Below are positions 1 to 10,797 of a DNA stretch of 64,000 bases, piece after piece (within the stretch, counting starts at the first letter, position 1; every line of letters begins with the position of its first letter). The stretch comes from Streptomyces lucensis JCM 4490 (GTDB lineage: Bacteria; Actinomycetota; Actinomycetes; Streptomycetales; Streptomycetaceae): assembly GCF_014650035.1 (NCBI RefSeq), contig NZ_BMUE01000006.1:186001-250000 (forward strand), written 5' to 3'. Made by a program: the position numbers and the translations under genes. The notes beneath the pieces are model-generated. The model was not told where the DNA came from and searched no databases. It was given only the letters and a program-made list of their open reading frames with translations.

Positions 1-446
1 ACCACCTGCAGTGGATGGCCCGCCTGGACGCCGTCGAGGAGGTCGACGGCTACCTGCTCGTCCACTCCGACACCACCGCCTACCTCGACTACGGCGACTC
101 GATCGAAGCGGTCAACGACACCGTCCGCGAAGCGCTGACCCGCAACGACGCCGACGAGGTCTGGGACCTGTTCCGCAAGTTCACCAAGCGCTTCTCCTTC
201 CGCGACGAGGGCGGGGCCGACGCCGTCCGCTCCCTCCTCGATACGTACGGCGGCAACCGGGTCGTTCACGGACACAGCCCCATCCCCTACCTCCTCGGCG
301 AGGTCGGCTCCGAGGACGGCGAGGAGAACAGCGGCCCGGTCGTCGAGGGACCCCACGTGTACGCGGGCGGGCTCGCCATCGCCATGGACGGCGGCGTGAC
401 CATGGCCGGGAAGCTGCTGGTCCGGCAACTTCCCCTGGACAACTGA
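1..446 (+). CDS. Metallophosphoesterase, C-terminal part (cut by window edge)
   Basis: Only the last 148 or so residues are present; the reading frame is open to the left edge. The tail contains a V-H-S-D stretch and the NRVVHGHSPI segment, which resembles the metal-binding G-H-x-P motif near the end of calcineurin-like (PP1/MPE-type) Ser/Thr phosphoesterases. It probably hydrolyses a phosphoester using a two-metal centre. The catalytic core with the D-x-H and G-D-x-x-D-R motifs lies outside the window, so the substrate cannot be judged. Confidence 0.7.
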   Translation, partial: HLQWMARLDAVEEVDGYLLVHSDTTAYLDYGDSIEAVNDTVREALTRNDADEVWDLFRKFTKRFSFRDEGGADAVRSLLDTYGGNRVVHGHSPIPYLLGEVGSEDGEENSGPVVEGPHVYAGGLAIAMDGGVTMAGKLLVRQLPLDN

Positions 447-632
447 CCGTTCCCGCGACAGGCCGTCCCCGGCGCGGTACGCGCGCAGGCGGAACGCAAT
501 TTCCGGCAACCCCCTGTCACCGTGTACCGCCACGGCTCTACCATCGGTTGTCCGTAACAGGCTCCCCTCCGTTTCTGCCCGACGGCTCGCCGGCGTGCGA
601 GCCCCAGCCCTACGGAGCATCGGGGGATGCAC

Positions 633-1505
633 ATGAACAGCGTTCCGCAGCACCTGCAGAGCGAGGACCGCCAGGAGTTCGAGCGGCTCCTCGATGAGGC
701 GCTGCGCTCCGCCCCGCACCGGCCGGAGCCGGCCGCTGCCGGACAGCGGCTCGGCCCCGGACAACTGCGCACCATGGCGCTCGACGCCATGGCCCTGATC
801 ACCGAGGCCGCGGCGGCCGAGTACCAGCACTACGTGCAGATCCGCGACGAACTGCGCCAACCGGCGCTGTCCGCGCCCCCGGTCCCCGGCGACACCGCAC
901 CGGCGGACTCGGTCCCGGCCACGGCGACTCCCACCGCCCCCCTCGGCACGCCGGCCGCTGCCGGCGAGGCCACCGGCGCGGGCGCGATCGCGGTCGTCGC
1001 CGTACTGGCACCGGTCCTGTCCGGGACCGCTGCGGCGATCTTCCTGCTCGTCGGCTGGATCCTGAAGATGCTGGACGCCGGGCAGCCCGTCGCCAGGACC
1101 ATGCTCACCGTGGGCTGGGTGTTCGGCGCCGTCACCGCCGCCGGGATCCTCGTCGCCGCCGCCGGACTGCTCCTCACCGCCCTGCGCAACGGCGCCGGCA
1201 CTTCGGCGGAGAGCCGGGCGCGGGACGCGGCGCACGAGGAGCTGGCCAGGGCCAGGGAGGCCTGGCGGAGCGCTCTGCTGGAGCGGGGCATCCTGCCGTT
1301 CCTGCAGGAGGCCCTCGCCGAGTCCGGCCCCGCGGCCCCGCACCGGACGGCCCCGCCCGCCACGACCGGCCGCATGCCGCGCCTGGGATACGACCGCCCC
1401 GGTTTCAGCAGCCCCGACGACGGCACCGGCTCCGGCCGGCCGAGCTTCTCCAGCCCCGACTACACGAGCCCGGACTTCGGCGGCCCCGAGCACCTGCCGG
1501 AGTGA
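633..1505 (+). CDS. Hypothetical membrane protein with two TM segments and FSSPDY-type C-terminal repeats
   Basis: I do not recognise a characterised family. The 290-residue product has an acidic helical N-terminus (about 1-75), an Ala/Pro/Thr-rich linker, two hydrophobic segments (about 115-145 and 155-185) and a charged stretch that may form a coiled coil. The tail carries degenerate repeats (FSSPDD, FSSPDY, TSPDF). ATG 633 is preferred over ATG 627 because the G-rich Shine-Dalgarno at 622-626 is correctly spaced only for the second. The gene converges on thiC. Confidence 0.65.
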   Translation: MNSVPQHLQSEDRQEFERLLDEALRSAPHRPEPAAAGQRLGPGQLRTMALDAMALITEAAAAEYQHYVQIRDELRQPALSAPPVPGDTAPADSVPATATPTAPLGTPAAAGEATGAGAIAVVAVLAPVLSGTAAAIFLLVGWILKMLDAGQPVARTMLTVGWVFGAVTAAGILVAAAGLLLTALRNGAGTSAESRARDAAHEELARAREAWRSALLERGILPFLQEALAESGPAAPHRTAPPATTGRMPRLGYDRPGFSSPDDGTGSGRPSFSSPDYTSPDFGGPEHLPE

Positions 1506-1522
1506 GACCGGTGCCGGTGGAC

Positions 1523-1563
1523 AGGGGCGGTGCCGTCCAGCGCGCTCGGCCGGGCACCGCCCT
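1523..1563. terminator. Hairpin between the membrane protein gene and thiC
   Basis: AGGGGCGGTGCC at 1523-1534 pairs with GGCACCGCCCT at 1553-1563. It lies between two convergent genes and overlaps neither, so it could stop transcription from both sides. There is no U-tract, as is common in Streptomyces. Confidence 0.5.
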
Positions 1564-1571
1564 CGCCCCCG

Positions 1572-3536
<1,965 letters not shown>

Positions 3537-3615
3537 GTGCAAAGGTGCCTCCACGCTAGCGTCATGTGTGGCGCGGTGAACAGTGGGCACCCGCCGGACT
3601 TGCGATGATCGGGCG

Positions 3616-5052
3616 GTGACCAGGATGGATCGGTACCCGTACCAGACGCCCGAGCCGCGCCACCCGGACCCCGTGTCCCCAGGTGGCGAGCAGGAATCCG
3701 GCAAAGCCGCCCCCGGTGCCGGCCACAGGCTTGGGCACGGTCATGGCCACGCGCACGGCCACGGCCACGGTCACGGGCCCGCCGCGCCCGTCTCCCAGCA
3801 CTTGCGGAAGGTCATCGCGGCGATCCTGGTCCCGTTCACGGTGGCGGTCCTGGTCGGGCTGGTGGTGCTGTGGCCCGGGTCAGCCCCGTCGCACAAACAC
3901 ACGGGCGTCGGTTTCGACCGCCAGACGCAACAGGCCACGGTCACCAGGGTGGTCGAGGTGAGCTGCGGATCGGTGAGCGGCTCCAGTGGCACACCGGCGG
4001 GCGGCACATCCACCGCCGTGGGCGGTTCCGCGGTGCGGCAGGGCGGTGGTACCTGCAAGAAGGCGACCGTCCGGGTGGACACCGGCGAGGACACGGGCCG
4101 TACGTTCACCGAAATCGTGCAGCCGGACCAGACACGGCAGTTGCACCCGGGCGAGAAGGTCGTGGTCGCCTACGAGCCCTCGGCGCCCGAGGAGCTGCAG
4201 TACTCGGTGACGGACGTGGACCGGAAGTTCCCGATGGCACTGCTCGCGGGTGTCTTCGCGCTCGCGGTCGTCGTGGTGGGCCGGCTGCGCGGGGTCATGG
4301 CGCTGGTCGCGCTGGCCGTGAGCTTTCTGGTGCTGACGCTGTTCATCCTTCCCGCGATCCTGCAGGGGGCGAATCCCCTGCTGGTGGCCGTCGTCGGGTC
4401 TAGCGCGATCATGCTCATCGCGCTCTACATGTGCCACGGGCTGTCGGCCCGGACGTCGGTCGCGGTGCTCGGGACCCTGGCCTCCCTCCTGCTGATCGGC
4501 CTTCTGGGCTCCGAGTTCATCGACTGGGCGGCGCTCACCGGCAACACGGACGACAGCACCGGCCTGATCCACGGTCTGTACCCGTCGATCGACATGAGCG
4601 GTCTGCTGCTGGCCGGCGTCATCATCGGTTCGCTCGGCGTCCTGGACGATGTGACGGTGACGCAGACGTCGGCCGTCTGGGAGTTGCACGAGGCCAATCC
4701 GTCGATGGGCTGGCGGGGGCTGTACCGGGCGGCCATACGCATCGGCCGCGATCACATCGCGTCCGTCGTCAACACCCTCGTCCTCGCCTACGCCGGCGCC
4801 GCGTTGCCGTTGCTGCTGCTGTTCTCGATCGCGCGGAGCAGTGTCGGTGCAGTGACCAACAGCGAGTTGGTGGCCGAGGAGATCGTGCGCACGCTGGTGG
4901 GCTCGATCGGGCTGGTCGCCTCGGTACCGGTCACGACCGCCCTCGCCGCGCTGGTGGTGTCGGCCGACCGGCCGGTGCCGGCTGTCCCGGCCTCGGCGAC
5001 GGCCCAGCCCGCTCCGGCCCGCACCGGCCGGGGGCGGCGCCGGAAGCGCTGA
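3616..5052 (+). CDS. YibE/F-like multi-pass membrane protein with His/Gly-rich N-terminus
   Basis: The roughly 478-residue product starts with a cytosolic segment containing a run of alternating His and Gly/Ala (about residues 40-57). A membrane helix (about 70-90), an extracytoplasmic domain with two Cys residues, and a hydrophobic C-terminal half with about seven helices follow. The C-terminal half matches the YibE/F family, including the G-x-L-D-D-V-T-V-T-Q segment. The family's function is not established; the His run suggests metal binding, which is inference. GTG 3616 is chosen; ATG 3625 is an alternative. The C-terminus ends in a basic RGRRRKR tail. It is divergent from thiC. Confidence 0.8.
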   Translation: MTRMDRYPYQTPEPRHPDPVSPGGEQESGKAAPGAGHRLGHGHGHAHGHGHGHGPAAPVSQHLRKVIAAILVPFTVAVLVGLVVLWPGSAPSHKHTGVGFDRQTQQATVTRVVEVSCGSVSGSSGTPAGGTSTAVGGSAVRQGGGTCKKATVRVDTGEDTGRTFTEIVQPDQTRQLHPGEKVVVAYEPSAPEELQYSVTDVDRKFPMALLAGVFALAVVVVGRLRGVMALVALAVSFLVLTLFILPAILQGANPLLVAVVGSSAIMLIALYMCHGLSARTSVAVLGTLASLLLIGLLGSEFIDWAALTGNTDDSTGLIHGLYPSIDMSGLLLAGVIIGSLGVLDDVTVTQTSAVWELHEANPSMGWRGLYRAAIRIGRDHIASVVNTLVLAYAGAALPLLLLFSIARSSVGAVTNSELVAEEIVRTLVGSIGLVASVPVTTALAALVVSADRPVPAVPASATAQPAPARTGRGRRRKR

Positions 5053-5155
5053 GCCCGGCGCCGCCCCCCACCGGACGCGCCCCCCTTGTGCAGAAGCGTT
5101 CCTGCACCGGTCCGTGCGACATGGCGGAGCGCCCGGCGCCCTGTGCCGTGACGTG

Positions 5156-5566
5156 TCAGCCCGCGCTCTGCTCCTCTGCCAGGATGCGGTCCAGGGCCTC
5201 GTCGAGATGGGCGTCGAAGTCGGCCAGCGCGCCCTCCTGACCGAGCGGGACGAGCTTGTCCGTCCGGTCGAGGAAGGCCACGAGCGGCGGCGCCGACGAG
5301 CGGAACAGCGCCTGATCGCTGCCGACCTGAAGGCGGATCAGCACCTCGCCCAGCACTCCCGCGTCGACGGGAGCGATGTGCACGTCCCCCTCCCCGCACG
5401 GCCGGCCCACTCCGTCGATCAGCAGTTCGCGGCCGAAGGCCCAGGTCACCGGCGCGTCACCAGGCAGATGGAAAGTGAGTCGCACGGCGTAGGGATCACA
5501 GGTCTCGTAGCGCAGCTCCACCGGGATGCGGAAGGAGAGCTCCTCCGACACGAGAAAGCTCATCAT
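5156..5566 (-). CDS. ssgA: Sporulation and cell-division activator SsgA
   Basis: SsgA is the founding SALP-family protein; it helps localise SsgB and so FtsZ at sporulation septa and also affects branching. The product is 136 residues and near-identical in pattern to known SsgA, with MSFLVSEELSFRIPVELRYE at the start and ILAEEQSAG at the end. Two adjacent ATGs (5566 and 5563) follow an AGGCAG ribosome-binding site; an upstream ATG at 5593 is possible. The neighbouring upstream IclR-type gene is the expected activator ssgR, which strongly supports the assignment. YibE/F converges from the other side. Confidence 0.96.
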   Translation of the reverse strand: MMSFLVSEELSFRIPVELRYETCDPYAVRLTFHLPGDAPVTWAFGRELLIDGVGRPCGEGDVHIAPVDAGVLGEVLIRLQVGSDQALFRSSAPPLVAFLDRTDKLVPLGQEGALADFDAHLDEALDRILAEEQSAG

Positions 5567-5692
5567 GACTTCTGCCTGTACGGACTCGCGCATCGCCTAT
5601 CCCGTCATATGACATCGACTGGCCGGGAATGATCCCTTTGACCGTGGGGAAATCTTGCTGAAAGTGCACAGCAGATCACAAGGAGTAAGTTT

Positions 5693-6499
5693 TCAAATGC
5701 TGATAGAGAGGGTGAGCGACCCGAGGTGGCGCCCGATCTCCCGCTGCAACCGGTGGGCCGCTGGCAGCAGCCGGTCGGCCTGGCGGGCGGGCAGCGAGAT
5801 GGCCATCGTGGCGGCGGTCGCGCCGACCGTGATCGGAACCGCCGCGCAGACCGTGCCGGGCGCGTACTCCTGACGCTCCACCACCGCCTCCATGCGCCGC
5901 ATGCGGGCCAGGCGCCGCAGCAGGGCATCGCTGTCCCGCACGGTGTAGGGGGTGATGGCCTGTACGGGGTAGCGGGCGAGGTGGTCCCGCCGGGCGTCCT
6001 CGTCCAGCTGGGAGAGCAGGCACTGTCCGATGGCGTGGGCGTGGCCGGTCTCGCGGAAGTCGGCCCACTCCTCGACCGCGGGCGTCTCCGGGGAGTCGGC
6101 GACGCACAGGACATCGATCTCGCCGTCCCGGTACATGGCGTAGTACACCGGTACACCGATGGAATCGCGCCAGTGTGCCAGTGCGTCCGCCACCGTGCTG
6201 CGACGTTTCTGCTGTGCTCCGCTGCTGTTCAGCCGCTCTGTGGCCTCGCCGAGGAAGAACAGCCCCTTCTCCCGGCGCAGATAACCCTCGTGAACGAGGG
6301 TGCGCAGCAGGTGGTACGCGGTGGGCAGGGCGAGGCCGGTCTCGCGGGCGAGTTGCTTGGCGGTGGCGCCGTGACCGTGTGCGGCGACGCTCTCCAGCAG
6401 CCGCATGGCCCGCTGGACGGATCCGATGAGGGTCGCCGCGGCCGGCGGGCCGGGCGCGCCCCGGGGCGGCCGACGTCCGGTGACGTCCGTCGTGGGCAC
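5693..6499 (-). CDS. ssgR: IclR-family regulator SsgR, activator of ssgA
   Basis: SsgR is the IclR-type activator of ssgA in Streptomyces. The product has an N-terminal winged helix-turn-helix (TLIGSVQRAMRLLES, then a recognition helix near LPTAYHLLRTLVHEG) and a C-terminal effector domain. The start is uncertain. The frame is open to TTG 6634, but that adds a Pro/Ala-rich segment. GTG 6499 has an AGGG ribosome-binding site six bases upstream and is used here. The ssgR-ssgA gap (5567-5692) is distinctly AT-richer than its surroundings, as expected for the activated promoter. Confidence 0.9.
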   Translation of the reverse strand: MPTTDVTGRRPPRGAPGPPAAATLIGSVQRAMRLLESVAAHGHGATAKQLARETGLALPTAYHLLRTLVHEGYLRREKGLFFLGEATERLNSSGAQQKRRSTVADALAHWRDSIGVPVYYAMYRDGEIDVLCVADSPETPAVEEWADFRETGHAHAIGQCLLSQLDEDARRDHLARYPVQAITPYTVRDSDALLRRLARMRRMEAVVERQEYAPGTVCAAVPITVGATAATMAISLPARQADRLLPAAHRLQREIGRHLGSLTLSISI

Positions 6500-6831
6500 T
6501 TGCCCTGGGGGGTCCGCGCAGTGTGGCTGCCCGGGGACGACGACGGCGGGCGGCCGGGGGGCCGGGGGCGCGCAGGAACGGGGTGAGGCGGGGGGTGCGT
6601 GGGATTCTGCGGGTGCGGTGTCAACCGTGGCCAAGGGTCACTCCCGAAGCGCGAGTGGGGGCAGCCCGTGCGGGGGGTAGAGCACGGATGGGGTCTGCGC
6701 CGCCACGGGGCCGGGCCCCGTGGGGAGTTTCGGACTCTAATCGTCTGCCACCGCGTGCAGACGGCCCGACGGGGAAACTTCCCTCCCTTGAGGGAACCGG
6801 CGCCCGTTCTCGTTCACCGGTCCCCCGCGAC
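6500..6831. other. Intergenic region upstream of ssgR with a perfect palindrome
   Basis: No gene is supported here. It holds the ssgR promoter region and a perfect inverted repeat CCACGGGGCC-G-GGCCCCGTGG at 6703-6723, which could be an operator or a terminator for the leftward small gene. Confidence 0.45.
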
Positions 6832-7044
6832 TCACCAGTCGCTGCGCGACGAGGAACTCGACAGGAACTTGCGCACGATGTAGATCAGTCCGCCCACCAG
6901 CGCGACGAAGATCAGCGCCTTGAACAGCAGGCCGATGACGAATCCCACCACGGTCAGTATCAGACTGCCGAACACGACCAGGGCGATGACCGGCACCGCG
7001 ACCCACTTCACCCACCACGGCAGCCCCGCGAAGATCTGTCGCAT
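6832..7044 (-). CDS. Small membrane protein (DUF5326-like)
   Basis: This 70-residue protein starts MRQIFAGLPWWVKW and has two closely spaced hydrophobic segments (about 14-35 and 38-58), then a Ser-rich, basic tail. It looks like a conserved small Streptomyces membrane protein of unknown role. ATG 7044 is preferred to 7089 because AGGACGAGGG lies just upstream of it and the extra 15 residues are basic and unlike a conserved N-terminus. Confidence 0.65.
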   Translation of the reverse strand: MRQIFAGLPWWVKWVAVPVIALVVFGSLILTVVGFVIGLLFKALIFVALVGGLIYIVRKFLSSSSSRSDW

Positions 7045-7178
7045 CGCCCTCGTCCTTTGCTCTCTCGTACGTTGTCGGAGTCTCTGCACTCGATGCTAGG
7101 GCCGCGGACGGGACCCGCGGGGGCTCCGCATCCCTTGTCTCCCCCTGACCCGTCCCCTAGGGAACCCCGGGTGGCGGC

Positions 7179-7496
7179 TCACGCCTCGGGGGGAGAGAAG
7201 ACGACGAGCACCCTCAGGTCCTCGCTGATGTGGTGGAACTTGTGCGCGACTCCGGCCGGTACGTACACGACGCTGCCCCGCGCCACGTCGGTCGTCTCCA
7301 GCCCGACGGTGATCGACGCCCGGCCGCTGACCACGAAGTACACCTCGTCCTGGCCGTGCGGCTGCTGCGGGTCGTGCGCGCCCGCGTCGAGGGCGTACAG
7401 GCCGACCGACATGTTCCGCTCCCGCAGGAACTGCAGGTAGGCACCCTCGTTGGCGGCGCGTTCCGCCTCCAGTTCGTCCAGCCGGAATGCCTTCAT
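7179..7496 (-). CDS. Cupin-domain protein
   Basis: A single small cupin barrel of about 105 residues. The first cupin motif is visible as G-x5-P-H-x-x-x-x-E-V-Y-F-V-x-x-G, and the second as P-x-G-x-x-H-x-F-H. These supply metal-ligand His and Glu residues, so a metal-dependent sugar, dioxygenase or sensor role is possible. ATG 7496 gives the compact family-like N-terminus; ATG 7514 is an alternative. It is divergent from the 7556 gene. Confidence 0.75.
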   Translation of the reverse strand: MKAFRLDELEAERAANEGAYLQFLRERNMSVGLYALDAGAHDPQQPHGQDEVYFVVSGRASITVGLETTDVARGSVVYVPAGVAHKFHHISEDLRVLVVFSPPEA

Positions 7497-7555
7497 CGCC
7501 GCTGCCGCCCTCATCTCACTGCTCAGTCACGATCCGGTCTGCCACGATCAGACAC

Positions 7556-7933
7556 ATGAAGAATTTTGTAGTCAAGACGATCGTCAACGCGGGCGCCCTG
7601 GCGGTCGCGGTGTGGCTGCTCGACAAGATCACCCTCACCGGTGACAGCACTGCCAAGAAGACCGGCACGCTGATCGTGGTCGCACTGATCTTCGGTTTGG
7701 TGAACTGGCTGGTCAAGCCGATCGTGAAGGTACTGACCTTCCCCTTGTTCATCCTGACCCTCGGACTGATCACCCTGATCGTCAACGCGCTGATGCTGCT
7801 GCTGACCTCCTGGGTGTGCGGCAAGCTCGATCTGAGCTTCCACGTGGACGGCTTCTGGACGGCCGTGCTCGGTGGCCTGATCGTCTCCGTCGTCTCCTGG
7901 GCGCTGCACGTCGTACTGCCCGACGAGGACTGA
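7556..7933 (+). CDS. Phage-holin-family (YvlD-like, PF04020-type) membrane protein
   Basis: The 125-residue protein has four hydrophobic segments and the family-typical stretch LVNWLVKPIVKVLTFPLFILT. Despite the name, these proteins are widespread chromosomal membrane proteins and need not be lytic. No good Shine-Dalgarno precedes the ATG, so leaderless or weak initiation is possible. Only seven bases separate it from the phosphatase gene, so the two are probably co-transcribed. Confidence 0.8.
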   Translation: MKNFVVKTIVNAGALAVAVWLLDKITLTGDSTAKKTGTLIVVALIFGLVNWLVKPIVKVLTFPLFILTLGLITLIVNALMLLLTSWVCGKLDLSFHVDGFWTAVLGGLIVSVVSWALHVVLPDED

Positions 7934-7940
7934 GCACGAC

Positions 7941-8432
7941 ATGACCTACCGCGTCTGCTTCGTGTGCACCGGCAACATCTGCCGCTCCCCGATGGCCGAG
8001 TCCGTCTTCCGCGCGCGCGTGGCCGAGGCCGGTCTCGAGGAGCGGGTGCGGGTGGACAGCGCCGGCACCGGCGGCTGGCACGAGGGGGAGGCCGCCGACC
8101 CGCGCACCGTCTCGGTCCTCGAGGAGCACGGCTACGGCACCGAGCACGTCGCCCGTCGGTTCGAGCCGTCATGGTTCGGCCTGCTCGACCTGGTGATCGC
8201 TCTCGACCGGAGCCATCTCAAGGCCCTGCGCCGTCTCGCGCCCACCGAGGAGGACGCGCGCAAGATCCGCCTGTTGCGGTCCTACGGTCCCGAGGGGGGC
8301 GACGATCTCGACGTACCGGATCCCTACTACGGGGGCCGGGACGGCTTCGAGGAGTGTCTTGAGATGGTGGAAGCGGCGAGCGACGGCCTGCTCGCCGCCG
8401 TACGGGAACAACTGGAGGGACGGGCCGCATGA
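7941..8432 (+). CDS. ptpA: Low-molecular-weight protein tyrosine phosphatase (PtpA)
   Basis: The P-loop C-x5-R is at C9-T-G-N-I-C-R15, followed by S16. The general-acid loop D-P-Y-Y is at about D127, so both catalytic elements are present. Length 163 residues is normal. It removes phosphate from phosphotyrosine in cytosolic proteins; in S. coelicolor the orthologous PtpA has been linked to secondary metabolism. It sits between a membrane protein gene and a PLP enzyme gene, and its TGA overlaps the next ATG (8429-8432), which indicates translational coupling. Confidence 0.93.
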   Translation: MTYRVCFVCTGNICRSPMAESVFRARVAEAGLEERVRVDSAGTGGWHEGEAADPRTVSVLEEHGYGTEHVARRFEPSWFGLLDLVIALDRSHLKALRRLAPTEEDARKIRLLRSYGPEGGDDLDVPDPYYGGRDGFEECLEMVEAASDGLLAAVREQLEGRAA

Positions 8433-9577
8433 GCGACACCACCGAGGACGCGGCGACCGCCGGCGACGGCACGCGCGCCGTACGGGCGGGACTGCCCGAG
8501 CCGGTCAAGCACGAGCCGACCCTGCCCGGACCGGTGTTCGCGGCGCATTTCCACCTGCCGGGCGAGGTGACGGGACCGTACCTGTACGGCCGTGACGACA
8601 ATCCGACCTGGACGCTGCTGGAGCGTGCCATCGGCGAGCTGGAGGCGCCCGGTCACGAGGACGTCGAGACGCTGGTGTTCGCCTCCGGCATGGCGGCGAT
8701 CTCCGCGGTGCTGTTCTCCCAGCTGCGCGCCGGGGACGTGGCCGTACTGCCCTCCGACGGCTACCAGGTGCTGCCGCTGGTCCGCGCCCAGCTGGAGGCC
8801 TACGGCGTCGAGGTGCGCACGGCGCCCACCGGCGGCGACGCTCAGCTGGAGGTGCTCGACGGTGCGCGGCTGCTGTGGATCGAGTCCCCGTCGAATCCCG
8901 GACTCGACGTGTGCGACATCCGGAGGCTGGTGGCGGCGGCCCACGCCGGCGGCGCCCTGGTGGCCGTCGACAACACCCTCGCCACCCCGCTCGGGCAGCG
9001 TCCGCTCGAGCTCGGAGCCGACTTCTCCGTGGCCAGCGGCACCAAGCAGCTCACCGGGCACGGAGACGTCCTCCTGGGCTACGTCACCGGCCGCGACGCG
9101 GAGGCGATGGCCGCCGTACGCCGCTGGCGCAAGATCGTGGGGGCCATCCCGGGGCCCATGGAGGCCTGGCTCGCGCACCGGTCGATCGCGACACTGCAGC
9201 TGCGCGTCGACCGGCAGAACGCCACCGCCCTGCGGGTCGCCGAGGCCCTGCGGCGACGGCCCGAGGTGTCCGGCCTGCGCTACCCCGGGCTGCCCGACGA
9301 CCCGTCGCACAAGATCGCCTCGCAGCAGATGCGCCGCTACGGCTGCGTCGTCTCCTTCGAGCTGCCCACCCGCGCGCGTGCCGAGCGTTTCCTGCAGGCC
9401 CTGCGCCTCGTGGAGGACGCGACGAGCTTCGGCGGGGTCCGTTCCACGGCCGAACGCCGCCGCCGCTGGGGCGGGGATGCGGTCTCCGAGGGCTTCATCC
9501 GTATGTCGGTCGGTGCGGAGGACCCCGAGGACCTGGTGGCCGATCTGCTGCGGGCCCTGGACGAGTCCGCCGGCTGA
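8429..9577 (+). CDS. Cystathionine gamma-lyase/synthase-type PLP enzyme
   Basis: A 382-residue Cys/Met-metabolism fold-type I PLP enzyme. The Schiff-base lysine is in the S-G-T-K-Q motif with TGHGD after it (about residue 208), and the phosphate-binding S-G-M-A-A motif is near residue 90. It carries out a beta/gamma elimination or replacement on cystathionine, homoserine esters or related thiol amino acids; sequence alone does not separate lyase from synthase. It overlaps ptpA by four bases. The next gene is a LysR regulator, a common type in sulfur metabolism, but a link is only inference. Confidence 0.88.
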   Translation: MSDTTEDAATAGDGTRAVRAGLPEPVKHEPTLPGPVFAAHFHLPGEVTGPYLYGRDDNPTWTLLERAIGELEAPGHEDVETLVFASGMAAISAVLFSQLRAGDVAVLPSDGYQVLPLVRAQLEAYGVEVRTAPTGGDAQLEVLDGARLLWIESPSNPGLDVCDIRRLVAAAHAGGALVAVDNTLATPLGQRPLELGADFSVASGTKQLTGHGDVLLGYVTGRDAEAMAAVRRWRKIVGAIPGPMEAWLAHRSIATLQLRVDRQNATALRVAEALRRRPEVSGLRYPGLPDDPSHKIASQQMRRYGCVVSFELPTRARAERFLQALRLVEDATSFGGVRSTAERRRRWGGDAVSEGFIRMSVGAEDPEDLVADLLRALDESAG

Positions 9578-9632
9578 GCGCGGACGCGCCGGCCGGGTGA
9601 GCCGGGAACGCGTCCACTCGCTGCCGCTGGAC

Positions 9633-9669
9633 GACGGTCCGAGCCTCCCCCCTCGTGACTCGGACCGTC
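9633..9669 (+). terminator. Intrinsic-type hairpin after the PLP enzyme gene
   Basis: GACGGTCCGAG at 9633-9643 pairs perfectly with CTCGGACCGTC at 9659-9669, about 55 bases after the stop codon. Confidence 0.65.
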
Positions 9670-9814
9670 GGCGGTTCCGCGAGCGAAGAACCGTGTGACC
9701 AAGGCTAATTGACTCTCTGTCAGTGTCCAATCACGCTAGCGACAGCGACCTATCGACTTATTTATAGTTGGGACCTGCCCGGGGGCTGGAGGACGACAGG
9801 GAGAGGGGAGGACC

Positions 9815-10720
9815 ATGGACCTGGCCTTGCTGCGGACCTTCGTCACCGTGCACCGGGCCGGTTCCTTCACTCGCGCCGCCGCCCTGCTCGGGCTTTCCCA
9901 GCCCGCGGTCACCTCACAGATCCGTACGCTGGAACGCCAGCTCGGCAGGCCCCTCTTCCTTCGCCAGGCCCGCGGGGTGACTCCGACGACCATCGGCGAC
10001 GAACTGGCGCACAAGGCCGCTCCCCACCTCGACGCGCTGGTGGAGATAGCCGAGGGCGGTCTGGACGACGAGTCGTCCTTGAGGACGCTGCACCTGGCCG
10101 GCCCACCCGAGTTCACCGCCGAACGCGCCCTGCCGGCCCTCACCGAACTGGCCGGCGACGACGGCCAGGGCTTCGCGCTGCGCGCCTCCTTCGGCACCGC
10201 GGAGGAAGCGCTGGAGGGGCTCGCCGCCGGACACCATGATCTGGCCATCAGCACGGCCCGGCCCCGTGGGGCCCTGCTCACCGCCACGCCACTGTGCGAC
10301 GAGGAACACGTGCTGGTCGCCGCACCGCGCTGGGCGCGGCGGATCGGCCCGGACGCGCTGCGGCTGAAGGGAGCACCCGCCCTGGAGAATCTCCCCGTCG
10401 TCGAGGTCCACGAGTCGCTGCCCTTCGTCTCGCGGTACTGGGCCTCCGTCTTCGACTCCCGCCCGGCCACCTCCGGCACAGTCATCGTCCCGGATCTGCG
10501 AGCCGTACTCGCCTGTGCGATCGCAGGTGCCGGGCTGGCGGTGCTGCCCCACTATCTGTGCCTCCCCGCCATCGACCACGGCGCGATCGTCACCCTGCAC
10601 GATCCGGCGGTGCCTCCCCTGCGCACGTACTTCCTGGTCACACGCACCGGAACGCTGGCCATGCCGCATGTGGCCCGGGCGCACGAGTGGCTCCAGCGTG
10701 CGGCCGTGACGTGGGGCTGA
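9815..10720 (+). CDS. LysR-family transcriptional regulator
   Basis: 301 residues, normal for the family. The winged HTH is at residues 1-60 (LLRTFVTVHRAGSFTRAA, then LSQPAVTSQIRTLE) and the substrate-binding domain spans about 85-295. ATG 9815 has a strong GGAGG site. No divergent partner gene is present; the 145-base AT-richer region before it, with CAATCACG and TTATTTATAG stretches, probably carries its promoter and autoregulatory site. Its effector is unknown. Confidence 0.92.
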   Translation: MDLALLRTFVTVHRAGSFTRAAALLGLSQPAVTSQIRTLERQLGRPLFLRQARGVTPTTIGDELAHKAAPHLDALVEIAEGGLDDESSLRTLHLAGPPEFTAERALPALTELAGDDGQGFALRASFGTAEEALEGLAAGHHDLAISTARPRGALLTATPLCDEEHVLVAAPRWARRIGPDALRLKGAPALENLPVVEVHESLPFVSRYWASVFDSRPATSGTVIVPDLRAVLACAIAGAGLAVLPHYLCLPAIDHGAIVTLHDPAVPPLRTYFLVTRTGTLAMPHVARAHEWLQRAAVTWG

Positions 10721-10762
10721 GCCCCGATCCCGGTTGGATACGCACTGGGGTCGCGGGCCGAT

Positions 10763-10776
10763 GTTTCACGTGGAAC
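10763..10776. other. parS-like site (one mismatch) upstream of the NUDIX gene
   Basis: GTTTCACGTGGAAC, the same single mismatch as the copy in the thiC leader. It ends 21 bases before the NUDIX start codon. Confidence 0.8.
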
Positions 10777-10797
10777 CAGCCGGGCCACATTTCTCCC

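Noticed and set aside
7835..7860. Further parS-like CACGTG words in genes (for example near 7842, 16950, 17478)
   Set aside because: They share only the CACGTG core and lack the GTTT/AAAC arms.
7556..7933. Prophage remnant suggested by the holin-family name
   Set aside because: No other phage gene, attachment site or composition change is nearby; the family is a common chromosomal membrane protein.
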